Shown: positions 10,500-21,331, counted from the first letter of the stretch. The stretch: 64,000 bases of DNA from Sporolactobacillus kofuensis (GCF_024125425.1 NZ_JAMXWN010000001.1:248001-312000); one strand, 5' to 3'. The notes: a model not told the origin generated them from the letters alone. Program-made: numbers and translations.

Positions 10500-12764
10500 A
10501 TGAGTAAAATGCGTGTGTATGAATATGCTAAAGAACATCATGTGACAAGTAAAGATATTATTTCTAAATTGGAAGAGCTCGGCTTTGAAGTAAAAAGCCA
10601 TATGTCTATTATTGCAGATAATGCAATGAATCAATTAAATCGAAAAATGAACGGTAAAGCTGCGCAAGCACAAAATGTGACTGCTAAACCAAATAAAAAC
10701 AAAGCAGAGGGCCCAGTGAATCAAACAAGAACAAAAGAAAAAAATTCAAACACTAATGAAACGGCACACAAGAACAAGGATAGAAGCACACAACAAGTAA
10801 AATCAATCGATTCGAATAACAATAGAAAGTCTGGAAGCGGATCTGGAAGAAATAGCTTCGGCAACCAGAATAATGACAGAAATCGTTTTAACAATAATAA
10901 TGGCGGAAACAACAATTTCGGTGGTGGACGCCGAAACAACCGCAATCGGAATAATCGAAGAAGAGGCCAGCAACAACAGGCAAATCGTCAGCGGCTAGAG
11001 ATAAAGCTTCCAGAAAAGATAATGATTTCCGGGTCACTAACCGTCGGTCAATTTGCTGAAAAAATTGGTAGACCATCAACGGATATTATTAAAAAATTAA
11101 TGGCACTTGGCGTTATGGCGACTAAAAATCAAGATTTGGATAAGGATACTATTGAGTTGCTTGCCGGTGATTATGGTGTTGCGGTTGAAGAAGAAGTAAT
11201 TGTGGATGAAGCAAGTTTCGAAGATGATGGACTGGAAATTGATGAAGAAACAGCAGTCATTCGTCCACCAGTTGTCACAATCATGGGGCATGTCGATCAC
11301 GGGAAAACAACTTTGCTTGATTCCATACGGCATACGAAAGTTACCGCAGGTGAGGCTGGTGGTATTACACAGCATATTGGTGCTTACCAGGTTGTTCATA
11401 ATGGAAAGAAAATTACTTTCTTAGATACTCCTGGGCACGCGGCATTCACAACCATGCGTGCACGTGGTGCGGAAATCACAGACATTACTGTATTAGTTGT
11501 AGCAGCGGATGATGGTGTGATGCCTCAGACCATTGAAGCCATTCATCATGCGCGTGCGGCTAAAGTGCCGATCATCGTTGCTGTCAATAAAATTGACAAG
11601 CCTAATGCCAATCCCGATCATGTAATGCAGGAATTGTCTGAGCAAGGACTTGTTCCTGAGGACTGGGGCGGAGATACAATCTTTGTCAAAATATCTGCCA
11701 AAAAAGGAACGGGTATTGATGATTTGCTTGAAATGATTTTGCTCGTTGCGGAAATGGAAGAATTTAAAGCGAATCCTGACAAGAGTGCACGGGGTGCTGT
11801 GATCGAAGCAGAACTCGACAAGGGTAAAGGTCCAGTGGCAACTCTGCTTGTTCAGAATGGATCACTTCATATTGGTGATCCAATCGTTGTCGGCAACACA
11901 TTTGGACGTGTTCGTGCTATGGTTAACGATCTCGGACGTCGCGTCAAGAAAGCAACGCCTTCAACACCGGTTGAAATTACCGGTCTGAATAATGTCCCGC
12001 AAGCTGGTGATCAATTCGTTGTTTTTGAAGATGAAAAGAAAGCGCGCCAAATTGGTGAAATTCGAGCAGAGCGCGCTCTGATTACAGAACGTAAGGAAAC
12101 GACAAGTAAAGTCAGCCTCGATGATCTGTTTGAGAAGATTAAAGAAGGCGAAATGAAAGAAATCAATATCGTGATTAAAGCCGATGTTCAAGGTTCTGTC
12201 GAAGCACTCTCCGGATCATTGAAGAAAATTGATGTTGATGGTGTGAAAGTAAATATCATTCATGCCGGGGCAGGCGGAATTAGTGAATCGGATATTATCC
12301 TTGCATCTGCTTCAAACGCAATTATCATTGGATTTAATGTTCGCCCGGATAATCACGCACAAAAGGTTGCGGAAGAAGAAAAGGTAGATATTCGCTTGTA
12401 TCGTGTCATTTATGATGCCATCGACGAAATGGAAGCAGCAATGAAAGGTATGCTGGATCCTGAATTCAAAGAAAAAGTCATTGGACAGCTTGAAGTACGA
12501 ACAACCTTCAAGGTATCTAAGATCGGTACAATTGCCGGATGTTATGTAACCGATGGATTGATTTCACGTGATGCGGGTATTCGTCTCGTGAGAAATGGTG
12601 TGGTTATTTACGAAGGACATGTTGACACGCTTAAACGATTTAAGGATGATGCTAAAGAAGTTAAGGCAGGATTTGAATGTGGTGTGACTCTGGAAAACTT
12701 TAATGACATCAAAGAGGGCGACACTATGGAAGCCTACGTGATGGAAGAAGTTAAACCGAAGTGA
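10500..12764 (+). CDS. infB: Translation initiation factor IF-2
   Basis: GTPase that brings initiator tRNA to the 30S subunit and promotes subunit joining. 754 residues. N-terminal IF2_N domain ([20 protein letters not shown]), an Asn/Arg/Gly-rich low-complexity linker (about 100-165), a second IF2_N-like domain, the G domain with GHVDHGKT at 263-270, DTPGH and NKID, then domains II-IV (C-terminal fMet-tRNA binding). ATG 10500 is preceded by GGGGGTG and gives the expected N-terminus. Its stop overlaps the GTG of ylxP. Confidence 0.97.
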   Translation: MSKMRVYEYAKEHHVTSKDIISKLEELGFEVKSHMSIIADNAMNQLNRKMNGKAAQAQNVTAKPNKNKAEGPVNQTRTKEKNSNTNETAHKNKDRSTQQVKSIDSNNNRKSGSGSGRNSFGNQNNDRNRFNNNNGGNNNFGGGRRNNRNRNNRRRGQQQQANRQRLEIKLPEKIMISGSLTVGQFAEKIGRPSTDIIKKLMALGVMATKNQDLDKDTIELLAGDYGVAVEEEVIVDEASFEDDGLEIDEETAVIRPPVVTIMGHVDHGKTTLLDSIRHTKVTAGEAGGITQHIGAYQVVHNGKKITFLDTPGHAAFTTMRARGAEITDITVLVVAADDGVMPQTIEAIHHARAAKVPIIVAVNKIDKPNANPDHVMQELSEQGLVPEDWGGDTIFVKISAKKGTGIDDLLEMILLVAEMEEFKANPDKSARGAVIEAELDKGKGPVATLLVQNGSLHIGDPIVVGNTFGRVRAMVNDLGRRVKKATPSTPVEITGLNNVPQAGDQFVVFEDEKKARQIGEIRAERALITERKETTSKVSLDDLFEKIKEGEMKEINIVIKADVQGSVEALSGSLKKIDVDGVKVNIIHAGAGGISESDIILASASNAIIIGFNVRPDNHAQKVAEEEKVDIRLYRVIYDAIDEMEAAMKGMLDPEFKEKVIGQLEVRTTFKVSKIGTIAGCYVTDGLISRDAGIRLVRNGVVIYEGHVDTLKRFKDDAKEVKAGFECGVTLENFNDIKEGDTMEAYVMEEVKPK

Positions 12765-13042
12765 TCATTGGTTTAGCAAGATGTGAATGCTTGCTCTATG
12801 AAACACATTCACTGAAAGAAAAGCGTGCTGTACTCTTGAGTATTCTTCGAAAAGCAGTAAACAATCATAATCTCTCTGCTAGCGAAACGGATTACCAAGA
12901 CACATGGCAGCATACTGAACTTGCTTTTGTTTCAGTCGGAACGTCAAAAGTGCAAGTCGAACGCAATCTTGCGCGTGCACTATCATTAATTGACTTTCGG
13001 ACAGATATTGAAAGAATAAATACCGTCTATGAATGGTTCTAA
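12761..13042 (+). CDS. ylxP: YlxP family (DUF503) protein
   Basis: 93 residues. The N-terminus with [15 protein letters not shown] is the DUF503 signature. Family function is not settled; homologues lie between infB and rbfA throughout Bacillales. The GTG start overlaps the infB stop (GTGA), indicating coupled translation. Confidence 0.9.
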   Translation: MIIGLARCECLLYETHSLKEKRAVLLSILRKAVNNHNLSASETDYQDTWQHTELAFVSVGTSKVQVERNLARALSLIDFRTDIERINTVYEWF

Positions 13043-13058
13043 GAAGGAGGGTGACTCC

Positions 13059-13409
13059 ATGGCCAATTTAAGGGTACATCGTGTCGCCGAGCAAATGAAG
13101 AAGGAAATGAGTGACATTATTGGGAACCGAATCAAGGATCCTCGCGTCGGTTTTGTGACTGTCACAGGGGTAGATGTCACCGGAGATCTTCAAGAAGCTA
13201 CTGTCTATATTAGTGTTTTCGGAGATGAGGAGAAGAAGAAAGCCTCGCTTGAAGGATTAATGAAGGCAAAGGGCTTTGTAAGAAGTGAAATCGGGAAACG
13301 AATTCGGTTAAGAAAAACGCCTGAGATTCAGTTCAAATTTGATGAGTCTGTTGAATATGGCAGTCACATCGATCAATTGATCAATAAGTTGCATCATGAA
13401 GATGAATAA
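13059..13409 (+). CDS. rbfA: Ribosome-binding factor A
   Basis: Assists late 16S 5'-end maturation and cold adaptation. The 116-residue product has the KH-like fold motifs [29 protein letters not shown] and the C-terminal [20 protein letters not shown] 13059 is used because AAGAAGGAGGG lies just upstream; a longer in-frame start at 13029 would include the ribosome-binding site. Last gene of the rimP operon before an imperfect hairpin. Confidence 0.95.
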   Translation: MANLRVHRVAEQMKKEMSDIIGNRIKDPRVGFVTVTGVDVTGDLQEATVYISVFGDEEKKKASLEGLMKAKGFVRSEIGKRIRLRKTPEIQFKFDESVEYGSHIDQLINKLHHEDE

Positions 13410-13415
13410 TGAGTA

Positions 13416-13458
13416 CGCAAAAGACCGACTTGTTCCGAGAACATGCGGTCTGTTTGCG
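13416..13458 (+). terminator. Imperfect hairpin between rbfA and truB
   Basis: CGCAAAAGACCG pairs with CGGTCTGTTTGCG with one bulge. The tail is CTTTAT rather than a clean T run, so termination may be weak and truB could be partly co-transcribed. Confidence 0.4.
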
Positions 13459-13486
13459 CTTTATAATAAGTTGAGGAGGGGAATAT

Positions 13487-14392
13487 ATGCCTGAGTATAA
13501 TGGCTTGTTGCCTCTTTACAAACCACGCGGCATGACCTCTCATGATTGCGTCTTTCGGCTTAGAAAGCTGTTAAAATTTAAAAAAATAGGTCATACGGGA
13601 ACTCTGGATCCTACTGTAGATGGTGTTCTCGTGTTATGTCTTGGAAAAGCAACAAAAATTGCTCAGTATTTATTGGAATATAGTAAAACGTATCAAGGAA
13701 TCGTTCGACTTGGAACGTCGACAACAACTGAAGATGCGGAAGGTGAAGTGATCGAGTGCGAACCGGTCACAGGTCCGATCCGTAGAGTTGATGTGGAAAA
13801 AGTGTTTCAGTCTTTTCTTGGTGAAATTGAGCAGTCTGTGCCCATGTATAGTGCTGTAAAAGTGAATGGAAAGAAACTCTATGAGTATGCACGAGCGGGA
13901 ATTACGATAACGCCACCTAGTCGGAAAGTTAAGATTTACGCTCTTGATATAGAAGGCCGGACATCCTCCTTTACAACGGATATTCCTTTTAAAGTATCCT
14001 GCAGTAAGGGTACCTATATCCGCACATTAGCTGTTGATATTGGAAAGAAAATGGGTTACCCCGCGCACTTATTTCGTTTGACAAGAACTCAGGCAGGTCC
14101 ATTTGGCATTCATGAATGTGTAACTTTTGATCAAATCGAGCAACTCTTGGATGAACATCAATTTGAAAATTGCTTGAGACCTTTAGAATACGGACTGAAC
14201 TTGATGGATCGTTGGGTGGTCGATGAACAAACAGCAAAACAAGTGGGTCATGGGGCTGTCTTGCCTAAACCGAATCACTTTGAAAAAGGGCCACATGCCG
14301 TATTCGATAACCAAGGTAAGTGTCTCGCAATCTATCAGCTACATCCGGAGAAACCCGGCATGATTAAGCCGGATAAAGTTCTCGCCGATTAA
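13487..14392 (+). CDS. truB: tRNA pseudouridine-55 synthase
   Basis: Makes the universally conserved pseudouridine 55 in the T loop of tRNA. 301 residues, with LPLYKPRGMTSHDCV at the N-terminus, the catalytic aspartate in GHTGTLDPTVDGVLVLCLG, YQGIVRLG, and the C-terminal RNA-binding (PUA-like) extension. ATG preceded by GAGGAGGGG. Followed by ribF, the usual Bacillus order. Confidence 0.96.
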   Translation: MPEYNGLLPLYKPRGMTSHDCVFRLRKLLKFKKIGHTGTLDPTVDGVLVLCLGKATKIAQYLLEYSKTYQGIVRLGTSTTTEDAEGEVIECEPVTGPIRRVDVEKVFQSFLGEIEQSVPMYSAVKVNGKKLYEYARAGITITPPSRKVKIYALDIEGRTSSFTTDIPFKVSCSKGTYIRTLAVDIGKKMGYPAHLFRLTRTQAGPFGIHECVTFDQIEQLLDEHQFENCLRPLEYGLNLMDRWVVDEQTAKQVGHGAVLPKPNHFEKGPHAVFDNQGKCLAIYQLHPEKPGMIKPDKVLAD

Positions 14393-14452
14393 TCAACGGA
14401 CTACATGTTTTGAGTCCTATGAATGAGTTTACAAGAATTGAAGGTGCCTGAT

Positions 14453-15409
14453 ATGGAGCGCGTTTTTTTAGATAATCAGCCATTTATTGATCAAATGGAC
14501 AGCCAGGAAAAGGTCATTGCGTTAGGATATTTTGATGGGGTTCATCTCGGCCATCAAAAGGTGATAAAGACGGCAGTCACAATTGCGAAGGAAAAAGGAC
14601 TTGAACCGGTGGTTATGACTTTTTATCCACATCCTTCTGTGGTGTTGCGTCCTGATGCAAAAAGGGTGAATGAATTGACCCCGCAATTGATCAAAGCAAA
14701 GTTGATCGAAAAACTGGGTGTTCAAACGCTGGTTTTTGTAAAGTTTGATCTGACGCTCAGTCAATTGTCCCCACAAAATTTTGTTGATCAATATCTAATT
14801 AAGCTGCACGCGAAGCATGTTGTTGCAGGTTATGATTTTACTTTTGGACGCAAAGCTGCCGGGAATATGAATAATATCGGTGATTATTCACGCAGCATGT
14901 TCAGTTACACTACGGTGCCAAAAGTGGAACTGTTCGGAGAGAAAGTAAGTACAACTCATATTCGTACTTTAATTGAGCATGGCGCAGTTGAAGAAGCAGC
15001 AGATTTGCTCGGCAAGCCGTACGAAACGACGGGTATTGTTATCCACGGTGACAAGCGCGGACGTACACTGGGTTTTCCAACAGCGAATGTGGATGAGAAC
15101 GAAGCATTTCTAATCCCGGAGAACGGTGTTTATGCGGTTCAACTCAACGTGGACGGGAAGCCACTTGATGGGGTGTGCAGTGTCGGACTCAGACCTACTT
15201 TCTACGATAAAAATGAAGCGATAAAAACAGTTGAAGTGTATGTCTTGGATTTCAATGGGGATTTATATGACAAGGAAGTCGGGATCTACTGGTATAAAAG
15301 ATTACGGCCCGAATTGAAATTTGACAGCGCAGATGCCTTGATTGTTCAGATGGAAAAAGATAAATCGGAAACTCGTGAGTACTTTGAGACACTGAGAAAT
15401 GCAAATTAA
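14453..15409 (+). CDS. ribF: Bifunctional riboflavin kinase/FAD synthetase
   Basis: Converts riboflavin to FMN and then FAD. Length about 318 (B. subtilis RibC is 316). The N-terminal FAD synthetase domain has the nucleotidyltransferase signature ALGYFDGVHLGHQKV; the C-terminal flavokinase domain has GRTLGFPTANV and GVCSVGLRPTF. ATG 14453 is preferred because GAAGGTG sits 7-8 bases upstream and the N-terminus then matches the family. A second in-frame ATG at 14423 would add 10 residues but lacks a good site. Confidence 0.93.
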   Translation: MERVFLDNQPFIDQMDSQEKVIALGYFDGVHLGHQKVIKTAVTIAKEKGLEPVVMTFYPHPSVVLRPDAKRVNELTPQLIKAKLIEKLGVQTLVFVKFDLTLSQLSPQNFVDQYLIKLHAKHVVAGYDFTFGRKAAGNMNNIGDYSRSMFSYTTVPKVELFGEKVSTTHIRTLIEHGAVEEAADLLGKPYETTGIVIHGDKRGRTLGFPTANVDENEAFLIPENGVYAVQLNVDGKPLDGVCSVGLRPTFYDKNEAIKTVEVYVLDFNGDLYDKEVGIYWYKRLRPELKFDSADALIVQMEKDKSETREYFETLRNAN

Positions 15410-15430
15410 TAAGTTATTTTGAGCAATCTC

Positions 15431-15459
15431 TTGAAATAACCACAAAAAACATGTATCAT
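15431..15459 (+). promoter_or_regulatory. Sigma-A promoter of rpsO
   Basis: TTGAAA (15431-15436) and TATCAT (15454-15459) with a 17-base spacer. The transcript would have a leader of about 95 bases containing a GTACGG/ATCGTAC hairpin next to the start, a plausible site for S15 autoregulation (inference). Confidence 0.65.
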
Positions 15460-15560
15460 AATTCAGTACGGTTTATATCGTACAAGAACCCATGCTTGGC
15501 TGTACGCATCACCGGCGGCAGCGACGCTTGAGGGGATACGAGATAGGGAGGTGAAATCAA

Positions 15561-15830
15561 GTGGCTTTAACAAAAGAAGAAAAGACGAGCCTGATTCATG
15601 AGTTCCAAACTCACGAAAATGATACAGGTTCACCTGAAGTACAAATCGCTGTACTGACAAAGCAAATTAACGCTTTGAATGATCACTTGAAGCAGCATAA
15701 GAAAGATCATCATTCACGTCGAGGACTTCTGAAAATGGTCGGCAAACGTCGTAACCTGCTCACATATCTTCGTGAAAATGATGTCAAAAGATATCGCGAG
15801 CTCATTAACAAATTGGGCCTGCGCCGATAA
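15561..15830 (+). CDS. rpsO: 30S ribosomal protein S15
   Basis: Primary 16S rRNA-binding protein of the 30S platform. 89 residues, the exact family length, with the signature [26 protein letters not shown]. Starts at GTG with GGGAGGTGA upstream. It has its own promoter and terminator. Confidence 0.97.
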   Translation: MALTKEEKTSLIHEFQTHENDTGSPEVQIAVLTKQINALNDHLKQHKKDHHSRRGLLKMVGKRRNLLTYLRENDVKRYRELINKLGLRR

Positions 15831-15839
15831 GTCAGAAAA

Positions 15840-15865
15840 GAAGCGGGAGCATTCCCGCTTTTTTG
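15840..15865 (+). terminator. Intrinsic terminator after rpsO
   Basis: AAGCGGGA / TCCCGCTT stem with GCAT loop, followed by six T. Confidence 0.92.
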
Positions 15866-15967
15866 TTCATATGGAGAGATAATTGTTTGTTATAGGATCG
15901 GTGAGACTTTAAAGGATCTCATTCGATACATAGAGAAGATCTTAACATAGGGAAAGAGGTGTGATGT

Positions 15968-18109
15968 ATGCAAACAGATAAAAAAGTGTATCAGTTGAAT
16001 TGGGCGGGACGTCCGTTGCGCATCGAAATCGGCGAAGTAGCCAAACAAGCGAATGGTGCTGCTTTGGTATACTACGGGGATACCGTGATTTTATCGACAG
16101 TGACCGCATCTAAGGAACCTAAGGAGGGTTCATTCTTTCCCCTAACGGTTAATTATGATGAACGGATGTATGCTGTTGGGAAAATACCCGGCGGTTTTAT
16201 TAAAAGAGAGGGACGACCAAATGATCGTGCAACCCTATCTGCCCGTATGATTGACCGCCCCATTCGGCCTTTATTTCCTGATGGATTCCGTAATGAAGTA
16301 TTGATTGGCAATATGGTGCTCAGCCTTGATCTGAATAGCAGTGCACAGATGGCAGCGATGCTTGGTTCATCACTTGCGCTGTCCTTATCAGATGTTCCCT
16401 TTGAGGGACCGATTGCCGGTGTTATCATTGGTCGCGTAGATGGCGAATTTATTGTTAATCCCACGGTTGATCAAGAGAAACAAAGTGACCTTCATTTGAC
16501 AGTTGCGGGGACGAAGGATGCCATCAACATGGTAGAGGCAGGTGCTGAGCAGATCCCAGAAGAGGTGATGCTCGATGCGATCATGTTCGCTCATGAACAA
16601 ATTAAGCAATTGATTGCATTTGAAGAGCAGATTGTCTTTGAAAACGGAAAAGAAAAGATGCACGTGAAGTTGTTCAAGGCTGATCAGGAACTTGAAAATC
16701 GTATTCGGGAATTAGTCGGTGATCGCTTGAATCAGGCCATGCGAACTCAAGAAAAACAAGCGCGTGACCGAGCGATACAACAAGTTAACGAGTCGGTTAC
16801 CGCCGTTTTTCAAGCTGAAAATGTAGATGCAGAGGAACCGGTGGATCTTGCATTAGTTGAAGAAGTACTCCATACGATTTTGAAAGAAGAAGTTCGACGT
16901 ATGATTGTTGTCGAGCAGCTTCGTCCGGATGGACGAGCGATTAATGAGATCCGACCATTATCTGCACGTGTAGGTTTGCTTCCGCGAACACATGGATCCG
17001 GACTGTTCACGCGTGGTCAAACGCAAGCACTCAGTATTTGTACTTTGGCACCGCTAAGTGAGGCGCAGGTTCTCGATGAATTTGATGCTGAAGAAACGAA
17101 ACGCTTTATGCATCATTACAATTTTCCAGGGTTCAGTACAGGGGAAGCGAGAGCTTCACGATCTCCTGGACGACGAGAAATTGGGCATGGTGCATTAGGT
17201 GAACGTGCACTTGCACCCGTCATTCCGGATGAACAGGATTTTCCATACATGATCCGCTGTGTGTCAGAAGTACTCGAATCCAATGGATCTTCATCCCAGG
17301 CAAGTATTTGTGGGAGTACGCTAGCTTTGATGGACGCTGGTGTTCCGATCAAGGCACCAGTTACCGGCATTGCGATGGGACTTGTCAAACATGGTGAGGA
17401 CGTCGTTGTCCTGACGGATATTCAAGGGATGGAAGATTCACTTGGGGATATGGACTTCAAATGTGCAGGTACTGAAAAAGGAGTCACAGCGCTTCAAATG
17501 GATATTAAGATATCCGGTGTCACACGTGACATTCTTAGCCGAGCACTAGAACAGGCAAGAGAGGGCCGCTTGAAGATCTTGGACACCTTGCTCGATGCCA
17601 TTGCTGCTCCAAGAGATCATCTCTCCCCGTTTGCACCGAAGATCATTAAGATGACCATTAATCCGAATAAAATTCGAGATGTTATTGGCCCAAGTGGGAA
17701 AGTAATTAATAAAATTATAGACGAGACCGGTGTGAAAATCGATATCGAACAAAACGGCTCGATAATGATTTTCTCAATTGATGAGCAGAAAGGGAAGCAA
17801 GCACAGACAATTATTGAAAACATTGTTCGTGTTGCCAAAGTAGGCGAAATTTATGTTGGGAAAGTAAAGCGGATTGAAAAATTCGGCGCATTTGTTTCCT
17901 TATTTGGTCACACCGATGGTTTGGTTCATATCTCTGAACTCGATACTAAACGCGTAGAGAAAGTAGAAGATGTTGTTAATATTGGCGATCAATTACGTGT
18001 GAAGGTCATCGAAGTTGACCATCAAGGCCGTATCAAGTTGTCCCATAAAGTATTGCAAGAGACCGAGGAAAAAACAAAGTCTGAGGAACAAGATATCACG
18101 CACTCGTAA
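15968..18109 (+). CDS. pnp: Polynucleotide phosphorylase
   Basis: Phosphorolytic 3'-5' exoribonuclease of the degradosome network; in B. subtilis it is also active on DNA ends and needed for competence. 713 residues: first RNase PH domain, helical linker, second RNase PH domain ([27 protein letters not shown]), KH domain ([20 protein letters not shown], about 557-615) and C-terminal S1 domain ([20 protein letters not shown]). ATG preceded by GAAAGAGGTG. Follows rpsO as in most bacteria. Confidence 0.98.
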   Translation: MQTDKKVYQLNWAGRPLRIEIGEVAKQANGAALVYYGDTVILSTVTASKEPKEGSFFPLTVNYDERMYAVGKIPGGFIKREGRPNDRATLSARMIDRPIRPLFPDGFRNEVLIGNMVLSLDLNSSAQMAAMLGSSLALSLSDVPFEGPIAGVIIGRVDGEFIVNPTVDQEKQSDLHLTVAGTKDAINMVEAGAEQIPEEVMLDAIMFAHEQIKQLIAFEEQIVFENGKEKMHVKLFKADQELENRIRELVGDRLNQAMRTQEKQARDRAIQQVNESVTAVFQAENVDAEEPVDLALVEEVLHTILKEEVRRMIVVEQLRPDGRAINEIRPLSARVGLLPRTHGSGLFTRGQTQALSICTLAPLSEAQVLDEFDAEETKRFMHHYNFPGFSTGEARASRSPGRREIGHGALGERALAPVIPDEQDFPYMIRCVSEVLESNGSSSQASICGSTLALMDAGVPIKAPVTGIAMGLVKHGEDVVVLTDIQGMEDSLGDMDFKCAGTEKGVTALQMDIKISGVTRDILSRALEQAREGRLKILDTLLDAIAAPRDHLSPFAPKIIKMTINPNKIRDVIGPSGKVINKIIDETGVKIDIEQNGSIMIFSIDEQKGKQAQTIIENIVRVAKVGEIYVGKVKRIEKFGAFVSLFGHTDGLVHISELDTKRVEKVEDVVNIGDQLRVKVIEVDHQGRIKLSHKVLQETEEKTKSEEQDITHS

Positions 18110-18122
18110 ATACAAGAATTGG

Positions 18123-18152
18123 AGAAGCAGGGAGACCTGCTTCTTTTTTTTT
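18123..18152 (+). terminator. Intrinsic terminator after pnp
   Basis: AGAAGCAGG / CCTGCTTCT stem, GAGA loop, long T run. Confidence 0.93.
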
Positions 18153-18258
18153 GAAAATGGATGTGCACGTAGAATCATGATCTTTTTATTTTTTCATATA
18201 TTTCTGTTATAGATACCGATAACTTCACGGTGCATCTTGATGAAAAAAACGAATCTCA

Positions 18259-18287
18259 TTGTCTGGTTATTTTCATCGTGCTATAGT
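18259..18287 (+). promoter_or_regulatory. Probable sigma-A promoter of mlpA
   Basis: TTGTCT and TATAGT separated by 17 bases, about 55 bases upstream of the mlpA start and downstream of the pnp terminator. Confidence 0.5.
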
Positions 18288-18340
18288 AAATAGTAATTTC
18301 ATAGTTTATCGGATGAGAAGAGAAACAGGGGGATTAATTT

Positions 18341-19576
18341 GTGGTCATAAAGAAAAGATTAGCAAACGGAGTCCGTGTCTTACTTGAGAGGATGCCTACG
18401 GTGCGTTCTGTAAGTATTGGCATTTGGGTTGGCACAGGCTCCAGATTTGAACACGAATCGAACAATGGAATTTCACATTTTATAGAACATATGCTGTTCA
18501 AGGGTACAGACTCTCGGAATGCACGAGAAATTGCAGAAGCATTTGATCAAATTGGTGGTCAAGTGAATGCTTTTACTTCAAAGGAAACCACATGCTATTA
18601 TGCAAAAGTGATGGATAAAGATGCCGGATTCGCAATGCGTGTCCTTGCGGATATGTTTTTCCATTCCCGTTTTGACACGAATGATTTAGAAAAAGAGAAA
18701 CAAGTTATTGGCGAAGAAATAAAAATGTATGAAGATACACCGGACGATCTCGTGCATGATTTATTAAGTGCGACGAGTTTTGCACATCACCCGCTCGGCT
18801 ATCCGATACTTGGAACGCAACAAACATTGGCGGATTTTACCCCGGAAGATCTAAGAGCCCACATGCGGTTGCACTATACACCGGATAACATTGTCATCTC
18901 AGTTGCTGGCCATGTTGAAGAAGAACTTATTCAAGAAATAGAATCAATTTTTGCAAATTACGAGATTCCGAATTCGGAGGAGCGTCAGAGTGCCCCTTCG
19001 TTTAACCCGGGGAAAATTGCACGCAAAAAAGAGACAGAACAGGCACATATCTGTCTTGGTTTTCCTGGATTTAGCAGTAATAATGAGCAAATCGCTCCTC
19101 TGATGGTGATGAACAATGTTCTTGGTGGTGGCATGAGTAGCCGGTTGTTTCAGGAAATTCGAGAAGAAAAAGGGCTCGCCTATTCTGTGTTTTCGTTCCA
19201 CACTGCATTTAAGGACAGCGGATTACTCACAATATATGGTGGAACAGGTGCAGATCAGGTCGAGGAACTTGGTGAGACCATTCTTCAATCCATTCACACA
19301 ATGGTCGACCAGGGCATTTCTGAAAAAGAACTTGAGAGTAGTAAGGCCCAAATTAAGGGAAGCATGATTTTCGGGCTGGAAAGTACGAATAGTCGCATGA
19401 GCAGAAATGCAAAGAATGAATTGGTGCTCGGTAGAGATCGTTCAATCGATGAGAATATTGCACGTATTGATGAAGTCACACTCGAGGATGTACAGCAAGT
19501 ATCCAAATTCATATTTGATAAGCCTTATTCTTGTTCTGTTGTCAGTCCAACAGGTCATATGCCTGTTGCACTCTAA
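18341..19576 (+). CDS. mlpA: M16 family zinc peptidase (MlpA/YmxG)
   Basis: Insulinase/processing-peptidase (M16) homologue, 411 residues. The inverted zinc motif HFIEH is near residue 47-51, with the downstream glutamate in the EKQVIGEEIKMYEDTPDD region, then the second M16 domain including GGGMSSRLFQEIREEKGLAYSVFS. Begins at GTG after AGGGGG. In B. subtilis the homologue lies in the same place upstream of the dpa genes and has been linked to exoprotease control. ylxY (upstream) and ymxH (downstream), present in B. subtilis, are missing here. Confidence 0.93.
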   Translation: MVIKKRLANGVRVLLERMPTVRSVSIGIWVGTGSRFEHESNNGISHFIEHMLFKGTDSRNAREIAEAFDQIGGQVNAFTSKETTCYYAKVMDKDAGFAMRVLADMFFHSRFDTNDLEKEKQVIGEEIKMYEDTPDDLVHDLLSATSFAHHPLGYPILGTQQTLADFTPEDLRAHMRLHYTPDNIVISVAGHVEEELIQEIESIFANYEIPNSEERQSAPSFNPGKIARKKETEQAHICLGFPGFSSNNEQIAPLMVMNNVLGGGMSSRLFQEIREEKGLAYSVFSFHTAFKDSGLLTIYGGTGADQVEELGETILQSIHTMVDQGISEKELESSKAQIKGSMIFGLESTNSRMSRNAKNELVLGRDRSIDENIARIDEVTLEDVQQVSKFIFDKPYSCSVVSPTGHMPVAL

Positions 19577-19613
19577 TAAAAATATCGGATACCTTTGTTT
19601 GGCTATTTTCGAA

Positions 19614-19643
19614 GACTCGAAATCATTTATTTCGGGTCTTTTT
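19614..19643 (+). terminator. Intrinsic terminator after mlpA
   Basis: Ten-pair stem GACTCGAAAT / ATTTCGGGTC (one T-G pair), CATTT loop, then five T. Confidence 0.8.
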
Positions 19644-19660
19644 GTTGTGCCCAATGATTT

Positions 19661-19688
19661 CACACTAAAGGGCGTTTGTCATACCATA
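19661..19688 (+). promoter_or_regulatory. Candidate sigma-K promoter of dpaAB
   Basis: CATACCATA at 19680-19688 matches the sigma-K -10 consensus CATANNNTA. CAC at 19661-19663 gives the short AC -35 element with 16-base spacing. It lies between the mlpA terminator and dpaA. The B. subtilis spoVF (dpa) operon is known to be sigma-K dependent; use here is inference. Confidence 0.55.
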
Positions 19689-19753
19689 AAGTGTTGAATG
19701 AATTTATGGCTATACACGAAGGAAGAGGAATAGCCCATGCGGAGGGAAAATCG

Positions 19754-20647
19754 ATGCTGACAAACAGACATATCGTGATCATGGGAGGAGACGCCCGACA
19801 GATTGAAGTGATTAATAAATGCATTGCACTCGATGCACATCTGTCACTTGTCGGTTTCGATCAGCTGGAAAGAAATTTTAACGGAGCAGCCAAGGTGAAC
19901 ATGGATGAAATCAGCGCAAAAGATGTTGACAGCTTGATTCTTCCAGTCAGCGGGACTGATCCCGAAGGCAACGTCGAGACCACGTTCTCAAATGAAACAG
20001 TGAAGCTGACGAGCAAATGGCTTGCAGAAACGCCGGAACATTGCGCAATTTACTCAGGTATCTCAACCCCCTATCTTGATAAAATTTCTCAAGAAACAAA
20101 ACGAGATGTCATTAAATTATTCGCTCGCGATGATGTAGCCATCTATAATTCGATACCGACCGTTGAAGGAACATTAATGATGGTCATTCAGAATACAGAC
20201 ATAACGATTCATCACGCTCATGTTATGGTTCTTGGACTAGGGAGAACGGGAATGAGTATTGCACGTGCTTTTCATGCACTTGGTGCCTATGTGAAAGTCG
20301 GTACGCGTAATCCGGAACAAATTGCTCGTGCAACGGAAATGGGCGTGGATGCTTTTTATCTCAAGGATTTGGAGAAAGAAGTAGAAAATACTGAGATTTG
20401 TATCAATACCATACCGGCTATGGTATTAACGAGTAAAATCCTTTCAAAAATGCCTGCCAGCAGCTTCATTATTGATATCGCCTCTCTGCCCGGTGGAACA
20501 GATTTTCGGTATGCAAAAAAAAGAGGCATAAAAGCAATGATTACACCGGGATTACCGGGTATGGTTGCTCCAAAAACTGCTGGAAAAATTATTGCTAATG
20601 TACTTGCAGAGCTATTGCTTGAGAAGTTCTCAGAGGAGGATGGATAA
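19754..20647 (+). CDS. dpaA: Dipicolinate synthase subunit A
   Basis: With DpaB it oxidises dihydrodipicolinate to dipicolinic acid in the mother cell, the major spore-core solute. The 297 residues equal the B. subtilis SpoVFA length. Conserved segments: VIMGGDARQIEVI, YSGISTPYL, AIYNSIPTVEGTLM, the Rossmann loop VLGLGRTGMSIARAF, and ITPGLPGMVAPKTAGKII. ATG 19754 is used because GCGGAGGG precedes it and it gives the SpoVFA-like N-terminus. Followed immediately by dpaB. Confidence 0.96.
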   Translation: MLTNRHIVIMGGDARQIEVINKCIALDAHLSLVGFDQLERNFNGAAKVNMDEISAKDVDSLILPVSGTDPEGNVETTFSNETVKLTSKWLAETPEHCAIYSGISTPYLDKISQETKRDVIKLFARDDVAIYNSIPTVEGTLMMVIQNTDITIHHAHVMVLGLGRTGMSIARAFHALGAYVKVGTRNPEQIARATEMGVDAFYLKDLEKEVENTEICINTIPAMVLTSKILSKMPASSFIIDIASLPGGTDFRYAKKRGIKAMITPGLPGMVAPKTAGKIIANVLAELLLEKFSEEDG

Positions 20648-21246
20648 TGAATTTAGAAGGCAAGCATATTGGATTTGGTATCACAGGTTCTCATTGTACG
20701 TATAGTCAAGTTGTTCCCCAGGTTGAAAAATTGATTGCAAAAGGATGTAAGGTTTCTGTCTTTGTTACGTATACAGTGAAAACAACGGATACAAGATTTG
20801 GCAAAGCTAATGATTGGATAGAAAAAGTTGAAGAAATAACAGGTCAGAAAGTTGTCGATTCAATTGTCGATGCAGAACCTTATGGCCCCAAAAAGCCGCT
20901 GGATTGTATGGTCATCGCCCCGTTAACCGGTAATTCGATGAGCAAATTTGCAAACGCTCAAACAGATAGTCCAGTGCTCATGGCAGCTAAGGCGACACTG
21001 CGTAATGGAAGTCCAGTAGTTCTAGGTGTATCAACAAATGATGGATTGGGATTGAATTTGCAAAACATCGCGAAACTGATTGTAACCAAAAATATCTACT
21101 TTATTCCATTTGGGCAAGATGATCCGGTTAATAAGCCGAACTCACTAGTTTCCCATATGTATCTGCTTGTCGATACCGTAGAAAATGCAATTAAAGGACA
21201 ACAAAAGCAACCGATTCTTTTAGAAAAAACAAAGGTGAATGATTGA
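20647..21246 (+). CDS. dpaB: Dipicolinate synthase subunit B
   Basis: Flavoprotein-type partner of DpaA, 199 residues, with GFGITGSHCTYSQV at the N-terminus, DCMVIAPLTGNSMSKFANAQTDSPVLMAAKA in parts as in SpoVFB, and NIYFIPFGQDD. Its ATG shares one base with the dpaA stop (TAATG), so translation is coupled. Terminated by the hairpin at 21299. Confidence 0.96.
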   Translation: MNLEGKHIGFGITGSHCTYSQVVPQVEKLIAKGCKVSVFVTYTVKTTDTRFGKANDWIEKVEEITGQKVVDSIVDAEPYGPKKPLDCMVIAPLTGNSMSKFANAQTDSPVLMAAKATLRNGSPVVLGVSTNDGLGLNLQNIAKLIVTKNIYFIPFGQDDPVNKPNSLVSHMYLLVDTVENAIKGQQKQPILLEKTKVND

Positions 21247-21298
21247 TCAGTACTTCTCTCTTGAAACAATTATGATAAAATAAGACTGTAGTGCGGTA

Positions 21299-21331
21299 AA
21301 AAGGACATTTTTCATAATTGTCCTTTTCTTT
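21299..21331 (+). terminator. Probable terminator after dpaB
   Basis: AAAAGGACA / TGTCCTTTT nine-pair stem with an 11-base loop and a T-rich tail. Confidence 0.75.
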
